DNA of 64,000 bases. Origin: Bactrocera neohumeralis (taxonomy: Eukaryota > Arthropoda > Insecta > Diptera > Tephritidae). Location of the stretch: positions 9,396,204 through 9,460,203 of the forward strand of contig NW_026089623.1 in NCBI RefSeq assembly GCF_024586455.1, written 5' to 3'. Below, piece by piece: positions 1 through 13,412 of the stretch. The notes under the pieces were generated by a model. That model saw only the letters and a list, made by a program, of their open reading frames with translations, searched no databases and was not told the DNA's origin. The first letter of the stretch is position 1. Each line of letters starts with the position of its first letter. Both the position numbers and the translations under genes were made by a program.

Positions 1-73
1 GTGTCGATTTGTCGACTTTCGGGGGCAATTATGTTGCGCATTGGCGATTGTGGCCAGGAATCGGGAGATTCTG

Positions 74-2443
<2,370 letters not shown>

Positions 2444-2632
2444 CTACTTTGAGGTGTGTTGGGAAAGTTATTGAAATGCAACATTGAATGATGCCTCTTG
2501 TGGCAATATACGCAATTGAATTTGCTTTCGCAATTATTGAGATTATGTGAGTGGGACAAGCAGTTTGCACAGAGTCTTTTTGCTCTGACAAGATTTTAGC
2601 TTGTGCCCTCCTTTACACAGTTCGCACGACGT

Positions 2633-2644
2633 TAATTTATTTTG
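2633..2644. repeat. Target site duplication, left copy (TAATTTATTTTG)
   Basis: Identical to 7976-7987. Joining the two flanks at this duplication restores a continuous BEL gag frame into the zinc knuckle, which confirms both insertion boundaries. Confidence 0.9.
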
Positions 2645-2819
2645 CACAGTCACCGACTAAACCTCGTACTGAGCAGTTGAGTTAGCGTCTTTCTCTGAGT
2701 TTATAGCTATTCCTATAGCTCTCTTTTGGTGTTCTTTTTTTTTGCACTGCGGTCTGCTTATTTAAGTAACGCGATTAATACTTATTTTAAGTGAGAAACA
2801 TAATCCAGTACTTATATCA

Positions 2820-4273
2820 GTGTGTTATAACTTTTCCACTATGCCCCCGGCGGGCTTCCAGTTCGGGGACAACAGGTTTGCTGCGCTGGCCCAAGGTCCC
2901 CAACCAAAACGTAAAAAATCGTATCAAAAACTGCAAGATGCTTTTCCTGACTTACCGCCAATAAAAAGTGATGATCCAAAGTATATTGTGATTAAATCCG
3001 ACGAGAATTCTACACCCCTTTCGAAGGTTTCTTGTTTTCGTGTTTACAATGCCTTACTCACCGTGAGCAAAGATATAAACAAAATTAGTGAATTACGCGA
3101 CTGCAGCCTATTACTGCTAGTGAAAAATAAGCAAGTAGCAGAAAAGTTTATAAAAACGAAATGTCTTTTCAACATTGGCGCTGTTAGCGCTAGCTATCAT
3201 CAACATCTTAATTGTAACAAAGGCACCATTTATGCACCGTTTTTAAACGATGTGCCTGAAAGCGAAATAATAGAACGACTCAGTTCTTACGAAGTCTCCG
3301 CGGTTTATAAGTTCACTCGCAAAGTTGAAGGTGTTATAAAGCCTACTGGTGTTATGCTAATATCATTCAACAGTTATTCCCTTCCAAACAAAATAAACAT
3401 CGCATGGAGGATGACCTCTGTGCGACCATACGTGCCTAATCCAATGCGCTGCAGGTCATGCCAAAAATTGGGTCATACGCAAAAACATTGTAAGGGTTCC
3501 CCAACATGCGAAACTTGCAATTTCCCTTCTCCACACGATAATGACTGCATCCGAGTCATGTGTGCGAATTGTTCTGGCGAGCATCGTTCTTCGGACTATA
3601 AGTGTCCAAAGTATATGCAAACCAAAGAAATTTTAAAAATAAAGACACTAGAAAAGTGCAGTATGCACGAAGCCCTTAAAAAGTATAGAGAAAATACTTC
3701 CCTCCCTTCCCTCACTGCTAGCTTTTCACATGTGCTTCAACCTACAAAAGAGGTATCCTCTGTATCCAACACACCAACAAAAATTTCAGCCATCAACAAA
3801 ATTTCACAAAATCTAAAAATAATCATAGAATTGCCGACAATGACTTGCCTAGTACATCAAAACAAAACGCAGAGGTCACCTCTGCTCCCAACTCATCAAC
3901 AAACTCTTTAACTAGAAAAAATCACTCATCAAACGCCAACAACAAACATATTTCCATCAACAAGCCTGCATCGATCAGTTCAGACTACAACAACGTCTCA
4001 CATTCAGCTAAAAATATCAGCGACAACTGTACCCAACAAGCCTCTTTCTTAAATCCCAAACTTTTCAGTCCAACAACAGCCTCTCTCATTTCTAACTTAA
4101 ACAACTCCTTAAACTCGCTTAATAAATATACTGACTTCAACAACACTACTACCAACACTACCGTGCAGTCTAACCCACCTAATCACGAAAATCTCTTTCC
4201 AACAACAAGCAATTCCAACGATAATAAATACTCTACTCAACATACTGAACAAATAGAAATTGACTCTGAATAA
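2820..4273 (+). pseudogene. ORF1 (gag-like nucleic-acid-binding protein) of the I-clade retroposon
   Basis: The first frame opens at 2820; the second Met, at 2841, begins MPPAGFQFGDNRF and may be the true start. It reads to 3911. The protein has an RRM-like middle and three Cys/His clusters near residues 210-265, starting 'CRSCQKLGHTQKHC'. Such ORF1 proteins bind the element's own RNA. The Ser/Thr/Asn-rich C-terminal part continues in another frame at about 3845-4273, so one indel near 3800-3840 has cut the protein short. It is followed about 75 bp later by ORF2. Confidence 0.75.
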
Positions 4274-4349
4274 ATACGCTTAGCTTTTATTCTCTTTTGA
4301 ACTAGTACTCAATTGGTGACACTCAGCTTCAACTGACTGCTCATACGAG

Positions 4350-7300
4350 TTGATATTCGAGCTCTCTTCTGTTTCCCTTTTTCTTTTTTTCCTACATATG
4401 TATATACAAGATCATTCCCCAGCTATTATTCTCTTAAATGAAACTCACATCTCTTTCAACTTGTCTGCTTTTACTCCTAAGCAGTACATTGGCATGTTTA
4501 ACAATCTTCCACATATTAGCACAGGTAAAAGAGGTATTGCGATTCTCATAAGAAGAGATATTCCACACAAAATTAATGCCATTCAATCCAGCTTGCTGGC
4601 TATGTCGATCGAAATTATCTTAGTTAAAAAAATCACCATTATCTGCACCTATATTGCACCAGATGAACATTTTACCAGTACAGACATCCTGCAATTAATC
4701 AACCAAGCTTCTACTCCTTTAATTTTCGCTGGTGATTTTAATGCATGGAGTCCACTATGGGGCTCTCCAATAGCCAACAAGAGGGGCAAATGCATTGAAG
4801 ACGCTTTACTTTCCTCTAACTTAATATGTTTGAATAACGGATCCGCGACACATTTTTCCACTCACTCCACTTTTTCCCATGTAGATCTTACAATGTGCAC
4901 CGACACACTTGCCACAGAGTGCGAATGGAGTATACTCGATCACCTGCATGGAAGCGATCACTTCCCCATTGTACTAAAATTGCACCTAGGTTCAACAACT
5001 AAAAACCACAAAATAAATCAGGTATTCAAAACTGATTACGCTGATTGGGAGAAGTTTCAGACACATTGCGAGATAAATGGCAATAATACCCCAATATCTG
5101 ACAACCCTAACCAAGAAAGTGCGAGGTTAACAAAAATTATCCGTTCAGCAGCGAATGTTAGCATTCCTCATACAAAGCCAACAGCAAGTTCAAAGGGTGT
5201 TCCTTGGTAGAATAAAGAAATCGCTGAATTGCGGGCAAAAAAACAGACAGCTTGGTATGAATACAAACGCGCTCGATCACTAGTCAACTTAATATCTTTC
5301 AGGAAAGCCAATGCTCTTTCCCGTCGTTCCGCGAAACAGGCCAAGCGTAAATGTTTTCAGGATTTCACAAGCAAAATAAATCCTTCGTCTAGTCCTAAGT
5401 TAATATGGAACGCTTTAAAAAAACTTTCTGGAGTGCCTAGAAATCTAACCATTCAATGCGTAAAGGGGCCAACAAGTTTGGTAACCAATCCATCCGATAT
5501 TTCCGAGTTATTTGCAAACCACTATTCTGAAACAAGCTCAGATATTTCATTCAGCACACAGTTTCGAACCTCTAAAACCACCACACTGTCCGACACTTCC
5601 TACTCTGTCTGCCCTCTTTCTTTTTCTGCTAAACAAATAGAAACCAGCATTTCACTGTCTGAATTCGAGTTCGTTGCATCTACCGTTAAGGGTAAGTCCC
5701 CGGGGCAAGATAAAATTTCTTATCCAATTATCAGACATATGCCAAAAAGCCTCAAGCTCCGATTGGTAAAGCTTTATAACAAAATTTTCAATACTGGTGT
5801 CTACCCACAATTTTGGAAAACGTCCTGTGTCATACCAATACTTAAGCCACACAAATCCTCCGATGAACTTGCTAACTATAGGCCGATTTCCCCCCTTCCA
5901 TGTATGGGCAAAATTTTGGAAAAAATCGTGGCTAACCGCTTGATGTGGTATGCTCAGCGAAACAAGTTCATACCACCGAATCAAGTCGCCTACAAAAAAG
6001 GTCAAGGCACGTTAGATGCTTTAATCCAACTAGACTACTTCATTACTAACGCTTTGTCCAGCAAAAACCACGTGTCCGTACTATCTCTGGACTTTCACAG
6101 AGCTTTCGACAAAATTGGAGCCCATATTATTATTCGACAACTAAGAAAATGGAAAATAGGCCAGAATATGATACGTTTTATTACTAACTTTCTCACAAAC
6201 AGAAAACTCAAAGTCAACGTAAATGGTTTTCTTTCTTCAACACTCCCGTTTTCTAATGGTACGCCGCAAGGCTCACCTCTTTCAGCCCTCCTTTTTATCA
6301 TTGCTTTCGATGATATTAGTAGGATGATAAAAAATTACAAAGGAGTTGAGCACCAGATCTATGCTGACGATGTCCTAATCTACACAAAAGTCTCTGACGT
6401 TAATTTTGCTCAATCCTTATTTACTAATATACTCGCCAGAATTGAGACTTGGTCACTGGAGTCTGGTGCTTCACTTTCCTTAGACAAAACACGTATCCTT
6501 CATGTATGTAGGAAGCAAAATTGCAACGGTATTTCACTAACCCACAACCAAACTAACATCGAATGTAAAACACAGCTGAAAATACTAGGATTAATTTTTG
6601 ACTCTAATTATAATTTTAATGCTCACTGTAAATATGTCAGAAACTCGTTAATGTCACGATTAAATATTGTTAAATATCTCTCGTCTAAGCATTCATTTAT
6701 TCATCCGAACACACTAGTCAATGTTGTCAGAGCTTTGCTAACTTCTATGGCAATTGCTCCAAAAGCAGTATCAACCTTTTAAATGCACCTTACCATTGCG
6801 CAATACGGCGAAGTCTCCGGGCCTTTCCAACCTCGCCAATAAAAACGATAATGGCTGAATCTGGTTTACCAACTATTCAAAATAAAATTATAGATTCTTC
6901 GCTTCAAATTCTTGCGAAAACGGCTGAGAACACCAACCCATTACTTAATACAACTATCACGCATGCCACGAAAAAAAGAAAAATTCCAAGAATACAATCG
7001 GCTATTTCGAGATGCTTAAGTTTCGCTGCAGAAAATAATATTTTACGTAACGCAACACGCAAATTCACCACTCGACATCCTCCCTGTCTGATCAATGATA
7101 AAATACTACAGAATAAGCTTATGTTTTTGTCCAAGCAAAACACACCAAACGAAGTCTTTCAACAAACCTTTGCTGAACTGGAATCTAATTACACAAATAA
7201 TGGCTGGAAATCGTGTCTGTATGTCTGCAATAACGTCTCCTTCCAATCGCAATCCCATAATAGAAGTTATCAGAGACGCGGTCATTGGTGCCCCTCAGAA

Positions 7301-7817
7301 AATCCAAGTAATGTGGATCCCTGGCCATGCTGGTATTACAGGCAACCACTTTGCAGACCTCGCTGCGAAAAATGTAGCCAGGACTCCTGCCTTAACATAC
7401 TACGTCTCATCCAAGCAAGACATTCTTAACCTTATTAAGCACAAAAGGCATCAAAAAAACGCAAGCGAATGGAAAACATTTAAACATCACTACGCGGTCA
7501 TAAACCCAGCCAGAAATCGTATAATCTACTTGTCAGCAGTTCCAACTAGCGCAATGAAGACATATACTCGATTAAGGATTGGACACACTATCATAACACA
7601 CGCCCACTTACTATCGGGTAAAAGCCCATCCATTTGCCCCCTTTGCGAGGACACCGCTACTATCAAACACTTACTCACACTCTGTCCGATGCTTCACCCA
7701 ACAGCCCACAACTCTGGCAACATTGATCTCATAAAACTACTAAGCGAACCTTCAGAAAAAAACGTGATGATTGTATATAGATTCTTAAAAACCAACGATT
7801 TGTTAAAATATATTTAA
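4350..7817 (+). pseudogene. ORF2 of the I-clade retroposon: endonuclease, reverse transcriptase, half an RNase H
   Basis: Bases 4350-5210 encode an AP-type endonuclease ('LLNETHI', 'FAGDFNAWSPLWG', 'GSDHFPI'). It ends at a TAG at 5208-5210 that probably replaced the second Trp of a Trp-Trp pair, since the frame continues unchanged to 6782 with RT motifs 'NYRPISPLPCMGK', 'NGTPQGSPLSALLF' and YADD (6360-6371). Near 6780 and again near 7210 the frame breaks. The last part (to 7817) has 'IQVMWIPGHAGITGN' and '.HFADLAAK', the C-terminal half of RNase H. The N-terminal half with its catalytic Asp and Glu is missing. A Cys/His tail follows ('CPLCEDTATIKHLL'). It is inactive as it stands. Confidence 0.8.
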
Positions 7818-7975
7818 GCAAATTACATCTTTACTAACCCTTAGCAATTAGAATTTTTCACCTAGTTATAATTACAAGACGGCTGAAGGCCTCGTAGCCA
7901 GTGCTGCGTTTATGTATTTATATATTAAAACTCTTTTTGTTATATGAATTATTATAAAGAAAATAAATAAATAAA

Positions 7976-7987
7976 TAATTTATTTTG
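7976..7987. repeat. Target site duplication, right copy (TAATTTATTTTG)
   Basis: Second copy of the 12-bp duplication made when the I-clade retroposon inserted, directly after its TAAA-rich tail. Confidence 0.9.
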
Positions 7988-9153
7988 TTCAGATGTGAAC
8001 GATTGATTTTTAAAAAAGCTTTTGTTTAAACTGTTGTTGTTACTAGCTTGGGGTCTAATGAAACTGCGATTTAGGTCGTGTTGAACGTTTTTGGTTCTGA
8101 CCGTCTTTTTATCTACCCTTTCCGCAATTTCGTATTGGGTAGTTAAAAAATCTTTCATCTGTTGCCACGTTGGGCATTTTCTTCGTGATGAGAGCGATTG
8201 CTCCCACAGAAGCAAAGATTTTTCCGGTAATGCCGCGGAGCATATGTTTACCAGTATGGGTCCCAATTGTCTGTGGGAATATTCTGTGTCGATAGAACCG
8301 ACAAACAATTTGAAACAGTGGATTGAAGTTTTATGAACTCTTCACTTGTTTCTTTCTGAATTTTTGGTAAGTTCATTAATATGGTGGCTTGTTGGTCGAC
8401 CAATATTCTTTCATTCTCGTATCGTTCTTTTAGAGCTTCCCAAGTCAAATTGAAATTGTAGTCATTTAATGCGAACTGTTTGACTATTACGCCTGCTTGA
8501 CCTTTGGTTTTGTATCTGAGGTGATACAATTTTTGCGCTTGTGATAATTTACGATGGTTTATGTACACGGCCGTAAACATGTCCCGGAAGGACGGCCATT
8601 GTTCATAACCTCCGTGAAATGTTTCTGTATCGCATGCTGGCACTTTAAGGTGAATGCCTGAACTCGCCTCTTGGCTTTGAATTTGTGGCAGCTCTATTCT
8701 CGGTTGTGGAATAGGTGCAATTGCTTTAATTAATTTCAATTGATCGGAGATCATGGCTTTTGTCTCTTCATATTGGTCAAGGCAATTTTCATATTTGGCG
8801 TAAGCCGAGGATTTAAAATTTTCGGGTAGATCTGAGTCGTCAGTTTCTACTATCGCGTCATATGCAGATTGGAGACGTGTCCAGAAATTGTCAATATTTT
8901 GATTTTTGATTTCTAGCACCGATTCAAAGTTATCTTTAATCGGTGAAGATGAAAATCGAGTGCAGTATCTTATTAGGCTGTCACTCTCAGAAATGAATTT
9001 AGCGTAAGAAATATCTTTCCCCCTTTTTTGCTTTGTAGCACCTTGTTTCGAGCGTGTAGCTTCTGCAGGTGTACTTGGACTTTTGTCATCAGAAATCATT
9101 TTCGGAATTTTTAAAAATTGAGTAGATTTAGAATCTTTAGAGTCTGTGCTCAT
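7988..9153 (-). pseudogene. BEL/Pao gag, frameshifted and split by an inserted retroposon
   Basis: Starts at the ATG at 9153 and reads about 300 codons in one frame to 8248, then continues in a second frame from about 8280 to 7988, so one indel lies near 8265. The protein has the charged N-terminus and the 'FHGGYEQWPSFRDMF' block typical of DUF1759 gag proteins of BEL/Pao elements. The I-clade insertion cuts the reading frame at 7988. It resumes at 2632 on the far side, where a zinc knuckle (C-x2-C-x3-H-x4-C at 2626-2588) is visible. Gag would form the particle and bind RNA. A decayed relative lies at 49118-49838. Confidence 0.8.
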
Positions 9154-9424
9154 TTAGTAACAATCAATAGATTAATAAGAGTGAATTTTTTAGTATAAAT
9201 TCAGATGAATATGAAAACCCGAAAACTCGTTTACGTAAATAAGAGTTTTTATTTCCGAATTAACGATTGTTTTATTCAAATATGCGTATGTCGTGTTACG
9301 CAGTATTTAAGAAATATTAAATTATATATTATATATTAATTTAATATATATTAATTTAATATATTGTATATTTTATATGTGTGTATATATTTATATGTAT
9401 GTATATATGTATATATACTTTTTA
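9154..9424 (-). other. Gag-proximal leader of the left BEL/Pao element
   Basis: This AT-rich stretch lies between the gag start and the DINE-1-like insertion. Bases 9310-9420 are long TA/AT simple repeats, a common landing site for Helitron-type elements. I see no coding sequence. Confidence 0.5.
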
Positions 9425-10565
9425 TACCCTGAACAGGGTATATAAAGTTTGTCACGAAGTTTGTAACACCCAGAAGGAATCGTCGGAGACCCTATAAAGT
9501 ATATATATAAATGATCAGTATGTCGAGCTGAGTCGATTTAGCCATGTCCGTCTGTCTGTCTGTCCGTCTGTCTGTATATATACGAACTAGTCTCTCAGTT
9601 TTTAAGATATCGTTTTGAAATTTTGCAAACGTCATTTTCTCCTCAAGAAGCTGCTCATTTGTCGGAACCGCCGATATCGGACCACTATAACATATAGCTG
9701 CCATACAAACTGAACGATCGGAATCAAATGCTTGTATGGAAAACTTTCACATTTGACAAGATATATTCACGAAATTTGGCTTATGTTATTTTTTAAGGCA
9801 ACAATGTAATCTCCGAAGAAATTGTTCAGATCGGTTAACTATAGCATATAGCTGCCATACAAACTGAACGATCGGAATCAAATGCTTGTATGGACCACTT
9901 TCACATTTGACAAGATATATTCACGAAATTTGGTATATGTTATTTTCTAAGGCAATAATGTAATCTCCGAAGAAATTGTTCAGTTCGGTTAACTATAGCA
10001 TATAGCTGCCATATAAACTGAACGATCGGAATCAGGTTCTTCTATGGACAACTTTCGCATTTGACAAGATATATTCACGAAATTTGATATATGTTATTTT
10101 CTAAGGTAACAATGTAATTTCCGAAGAAATTGTTCAGTTCGGTTAACTATAGCATATAGCTGCCATACAAACTGAACGATCGGAATCAAGTTCTTGTATG
10201 GACAACTTTCACATTTGACAAGACATATTCACGAAATTTGATATATGTATGTTATTTTCTAAGGCAACAATGTAATCTCCGAAGAAATTGTTTAGATCGG
10301 TTAACTATAGCATATAGCTGCCATACAAACTGAACGATCGGAATCAAGTTCTTGTATGGACAACTTTCACATTTGACAAGATATATTCACGAAATTTGAT
10401 ATGTGTTATTTTTTAAGGCAACAATGTAATCTCTAAAAAACTTGTTTAGAACGGATTACTATAGCATATAGCTTCCATACAAACTGAACACATAGTTACT
10501 AACAGAAATGCACCTGTGAAGGGTATTTAGCTTCGGTGCAACCGAAGGTAACGTTTTTTCTTGTT
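9425..10565 (+). mobile_element. DINE-1-like (Helitron-associated) non-autonomous element, copy A
   Basis: It begins with a small palindrome, TACCCTGAACAGGGTA. A block resembling fly DINE-1 follows (CCCTATAAAGTATATATA, then CCATGTCCGTCTG), then a (GTCY)n microsatellite at 9548-9580 and an array of about 153-bp repeats. It ends with a hairpin, CTTCGGTGCAACCGAAG, and a CTTG end near 10562. This layout (subterminal inverted repeat, GTCY block, tandem repeats, 3' hairpin) is that of the DINE-1/HINE group. It is non-coding. Partial relatives lie at 21257-22000 (inverted), 37030-37200, 47917-49000 and 52370-52475. Confidence 0.7.
9678..10490 (+). repeat. Tandem array, about six units of roughly 153 bp, inside the DINE-1-like element
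   Basis: The phrase ATATAGCTGCCATACAAAC recurs near 9691, 9846, 9999 (one base changed), 10152, 10313 and 10468 (one base changed). Each copy is followed by a GATCGGAATCAA block, a TTGACAAGATATATTCACG block and a GGCAACAATGTAATCTC block. Units differ by a few bases each. The inverted relative at 21257-22000 has only two to three units. Confidence 0.85.
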
Positions 10566-10751
10566 TTTTTTTTGTTTTGCGGACTTATTCGAATGCCCTC
10601 GTACAATATAATTGATATAGTATAATATATATCTGTATATATAATATATATGTCCCCTTTTTTTTTTGTTTTGGTTGCGGACTTATTCGTATGACCTCGT
10701 TATATATTTTTTATATAGTATATTGTATATGTGTATATATGTATGTATATA

Positions 10752-11367
10752 CACCCGCGGCCAAGCGTAACTTACCACTTGATATTTTTTGATTATTTTC
10801 AATTTTTTCGTTCTTTGGGTAACTTTTTCATGGATTTAATAGAATACGGGGAATATATAGATGGCTCGAATATATTTGGTTAACTGTTGATTTTAATCTG
10901 GCCCATTTGTAAAATTAAATTGAGACAACTTTTTTTTATTTGCACACAAGTCTTTGATTTCATTTTTACTAATTCTTCTAATAACTTAACAACATTTTTT
11001 GTTTCAATTGAAAATGGAATTACAACATATTCAAAAAGAATAACGGGAAATCTAATATGGCTAGCACCTCTAGCGGATATTACAGCTTCGATACGAGCAG
11101 GCATTGACCCAACAAGTTTCTCCAAAACACTGCTTGAAATTTCCTCCTCCCAAACACTTTCTAACATTTTTTTTAGTTCTGGTTTACTTTTACTTTTTTG
11201 ACAGAACTTATTTTTTTTTTAATATTTTATATTTGGGTAAGTCAGAGATCACTTCGTTAAAACTTAACGGAAAAATTCCATTACCGCAACAAGTACCGTT
11301 ACAATGAGTGATAGAACACGTGTTCGCTAGAAATTTCTTAATGGTTAGTTACGCTTGGCCGCGGGTG
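10752..11367 (-). mobile_element. Tc1-like deletion derivative (616 bp)
   Basis: Terminal inverted repeats of about 25 bp begin CACCCGCGGCCAAGCGTAAC at both ends, with one mismatch near the inner side. TA dinucleotides flank it at 10750-10751 and 11368-11369, the Tc1/mariner signature. Inside, 11167-10880 (minus) encodes the C-terminus of a Tc1-like transposase ('VWEEEISSSVLEKLVGSMP', then 'ARIEAVISARGASHI'). The catalytic domain is deleted, so it could only move with help. It sits in the leader of the left BEL/Pao element. Confidence 0.85.
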
Positions 11368-12767
11368 TATGTACATATATACATACATATATATATATAT
11401 ATATGTTTTTTTATTTTTGTTTGCGGACTTATCCGAATGCCCTCGTATGCACTTTCGTAGTTACAGGCGTCAATACCCTTTGTATATGTGCCTGGCCTGT
11501 ATGTATGCGCTATAATATAATAAAAAGTATGCAGCGAAGACAAAAGGAAATATTTGCCAATGTTAGTATATGTATATATTTGTTGTTGTACCGGCCCGTT
11601 TATGTATTAATAAATATCGATAAATGTTGGATAATTATTACAAATATTCAAATTTGATAATTTTATATTTAATACTCCCCTTTTCTGCATATAGATTCAA
11701 TTATATTTAAGTATATTTACTTGTATATAATGATGGTATTGTTTTTGCGGTCTTTTGTTATTGCGCGAGACGAATAAAAAGAGAGTTCACCATGCGTAAG
11801 TGTTCACCTCTTTTTGCCAATATGTTACGATATTAAAATTTTTAACTTCGTATAATATAATACGGAGTCGTTTTTAGTTGATATGTATGTATGTATGTTC
11901 GAATTGATTATTTCTTTTCTTTCTCTTCTTGTCTTTTTATTGTGCCTTTTGCTTATTTATTTTTGATATACTGCTTGCTGTTTTGAAGAACAGAAGGAGT
12001 ATTGCGGAAAATCTTGCAAGTGGATACTTGAAATTAAATTGTTGTTTGATTAGCTTCTTACGTGTGTTCGTAACACAGGGGTAAGCAAATAGGCAAATAA
12101 AAGATTTTTTTGTTACTGTTTTATATATATAGATGATATATATAATTAAAATTTGAGCGGTTTGTGCCGTTCAAACGGATTATCTTAAATATAAATCCGT
12201 TGGTTATCATACATATGTACATACATATAATAAATATAAATGAAAACGATACACTTACTTTATCACGCCTCAAGGGGTTTTGGGGGGAAAGTAAGATTTT
12301 GAAATAGCGCTATGCCTAATGCTCCGGTTCTCCCGTCCTGTTGTCCCGCGCCTGTGTGCCGGTTTTTCCGTCCTGTTGTCCCGCGCCTGTGTGTTCCGGT
12401 TTTCCTGGTGTGTGTTGTTATTAATGTTTTTTGGCCGATCGCGCCCGAATTATGTATTAGGTTTTTATAACGCGGCGCGCTCGTTTGATTTTGGTTACTT
12501 TTTAAATAATTTGTTTAAAAAAATTATTTTTCTCTTTTTTTTTATTTTTACATATATGTATATTGTTTTAAAAGTTAATTTTGTTTCTGTATGTATATAT
12601 TTCTTGTTATATCCTTTTTTGCACAGCAGTGGTCATAACTTTTCACTTCACCTAAAGTTAGTTGTATTGTTTTTCTTTCGTTTTTTGTATGTTTAATGTC
12701 ACTGCACTTTTATGCCTTTAAATTTTTAATTTGGTTTTTTTTTTTTTTTCTATAGTGCCTTTCTGTA
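11368..12767 (-). other. Leader of the left BEL/Pao element
   Basis: Non-coding leader between the primer site and gag. On the minus strand, TCAAGGGGGC-type and GGGCGCGA motifs near 12270 and 12440 correspond to the same order in the second BEL copy (63440-63690). The 25-bp phrase GCGGACTTATTCGAATGCC... occurs near 10580, 10677 and 11424, always after a T-rich run, so the leader has internal repeats that the Tc1 insertion now separates. Short open frames here (for example 12319-12696) look spurious. Confidence 0.55.
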
Positions 12768-12781
12768 GGCTCGAAGGACCA
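12768..12781 (-). other. Primer binding site matching the tRNA-Tyr 3' end
   Basis: The minus strand reads TGGTCCTTCGAGCC immediately after the LTR. This is complementary to the 3' end of fly tRNA-Tyr (GGCTCGAAGGA plus CCA), as I remember that tRNA. The same 14 bases follow the LTR at 63048-63061. It would prime minus-strand DNA synthesis. The match to tRNA-Tyr is from memory, but the position after an LTR ending in CA and the TGG start are seen directly. Confidence 0.7.
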
Positions 12782-13244
12782 TGTTTTTATCAGTTAATTT
12801 CTTCGCACTCACCGTTCGGAACCTTATATAAAAAAGAGGTAACACACAATTCCGCCAGAAACTTACAAAAATTTTATTGTGCTTTAACTTTGTGTACAAT
12901 TTATAGATTTCACTCGAAAAAAATGAATGTTCGCACAATATGTTGTCGCTCGGGATTACTCGCACGGCTGATGGTTAGCGGATCGCAAAAAGAAGTGTCG
13001 GTGAACTTGTTTCTCCGCCCCTTTTGTTCCCTTTTGGTTGAGGTGAAAAATGCAGTGGCAAAGTAGTTATGTGTGATGTGGATTGTAGGTGGTGTAGAGA
13101 TGAGTGTGGTGAATGAAGAGTGCTAGTGACGTATATTTTGATGCGGTGAGTGTAGAGTGTTCTGGATTATTGTTGTGGTTAGGTGTTCGGTGTTGGTTAT
13201 GTGTCAGGTGGGGCAGGGGACTGAAGCTCATTTAGCCACTGACA
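12782..13244 (-). repeat. 5' LTR of the left BEL/Pao element
   Basis: On the minus strand the segment starts TGTCAGTGG at 13244 and ends in ACA at 12782, directly before the primer binding site, as an LTR should. It contains TATAAA at 12905-12900 and AATAAA near 12878-12873. The first bases align with the LTR at 62541 (both have TGT followed closely by TAAATGAG, then a C-rich stretch). The outer boundary is inferred from that comparison and could be off by a few bases. The partner LTR lies beyond the left edge. Confidence 0.7.
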
Positions 13245-13412
13245 ATACATTATTTGCCATGATTTTTTTATCAGTTTTTTCATAACATTATAATAATTAA
13301 ACATTATAAAATTTCATGTGCCGCTCGTCAGATGACTAAAATTTAAACATTCGACAGCCAAGTAACAACTAATTTTTTATACTCGTGTAACTTGTTATAA
13401 TAACAATATAAT

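Larger units (their letters stand above)
2645..7975 (+). mobile_element. I-clade non-LTR retrotransposon, nearly full length, inserted in the BEL gag gene
   Basis: A 5.3-kb insertion starting CACAGTCACCGAC and ending in a TAAATAAATAAA-type tail, flanked by perfect 12-bp direct repeats. It encodes an ORF1 with three zinc knuckles and an ORF2 with endonuclease, RT and the second half of RNase H. That domain set fits the I clade. A perfect target duplication and a nearly complete 5' end suggest a fairly recent insertion. Even so, ORF1 has a frameshift, and ORF2 has a stop, frame breaks and a deletion. Confidence 0.85.

Noticed and set aside
9678..10490. CRISPR-like repeat array
   Set aside because: Units are about 153 bp and adjacent without unique spacers, inside a eukaryotic transposon.
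11355..11657. 100-codon plus-strand frame over the Tc1 right flank
   Set aside because: It is mostly a translated TA/CATA microsatellite (repeated Tyr, Ile, Thr, His).
12319..12696. 125-codon plus-strand frame
   Set aside because: It is antisense within the BEL leader, with Phe- and Leu-rich low-complexity sequence and no motif.
12768..12781. Possible tRNA-Tyr gene
   Set aside because: Only the 14 bases complementary to the 3' end are present, next to an LTR; no cloverleaf, so it is a primer site.
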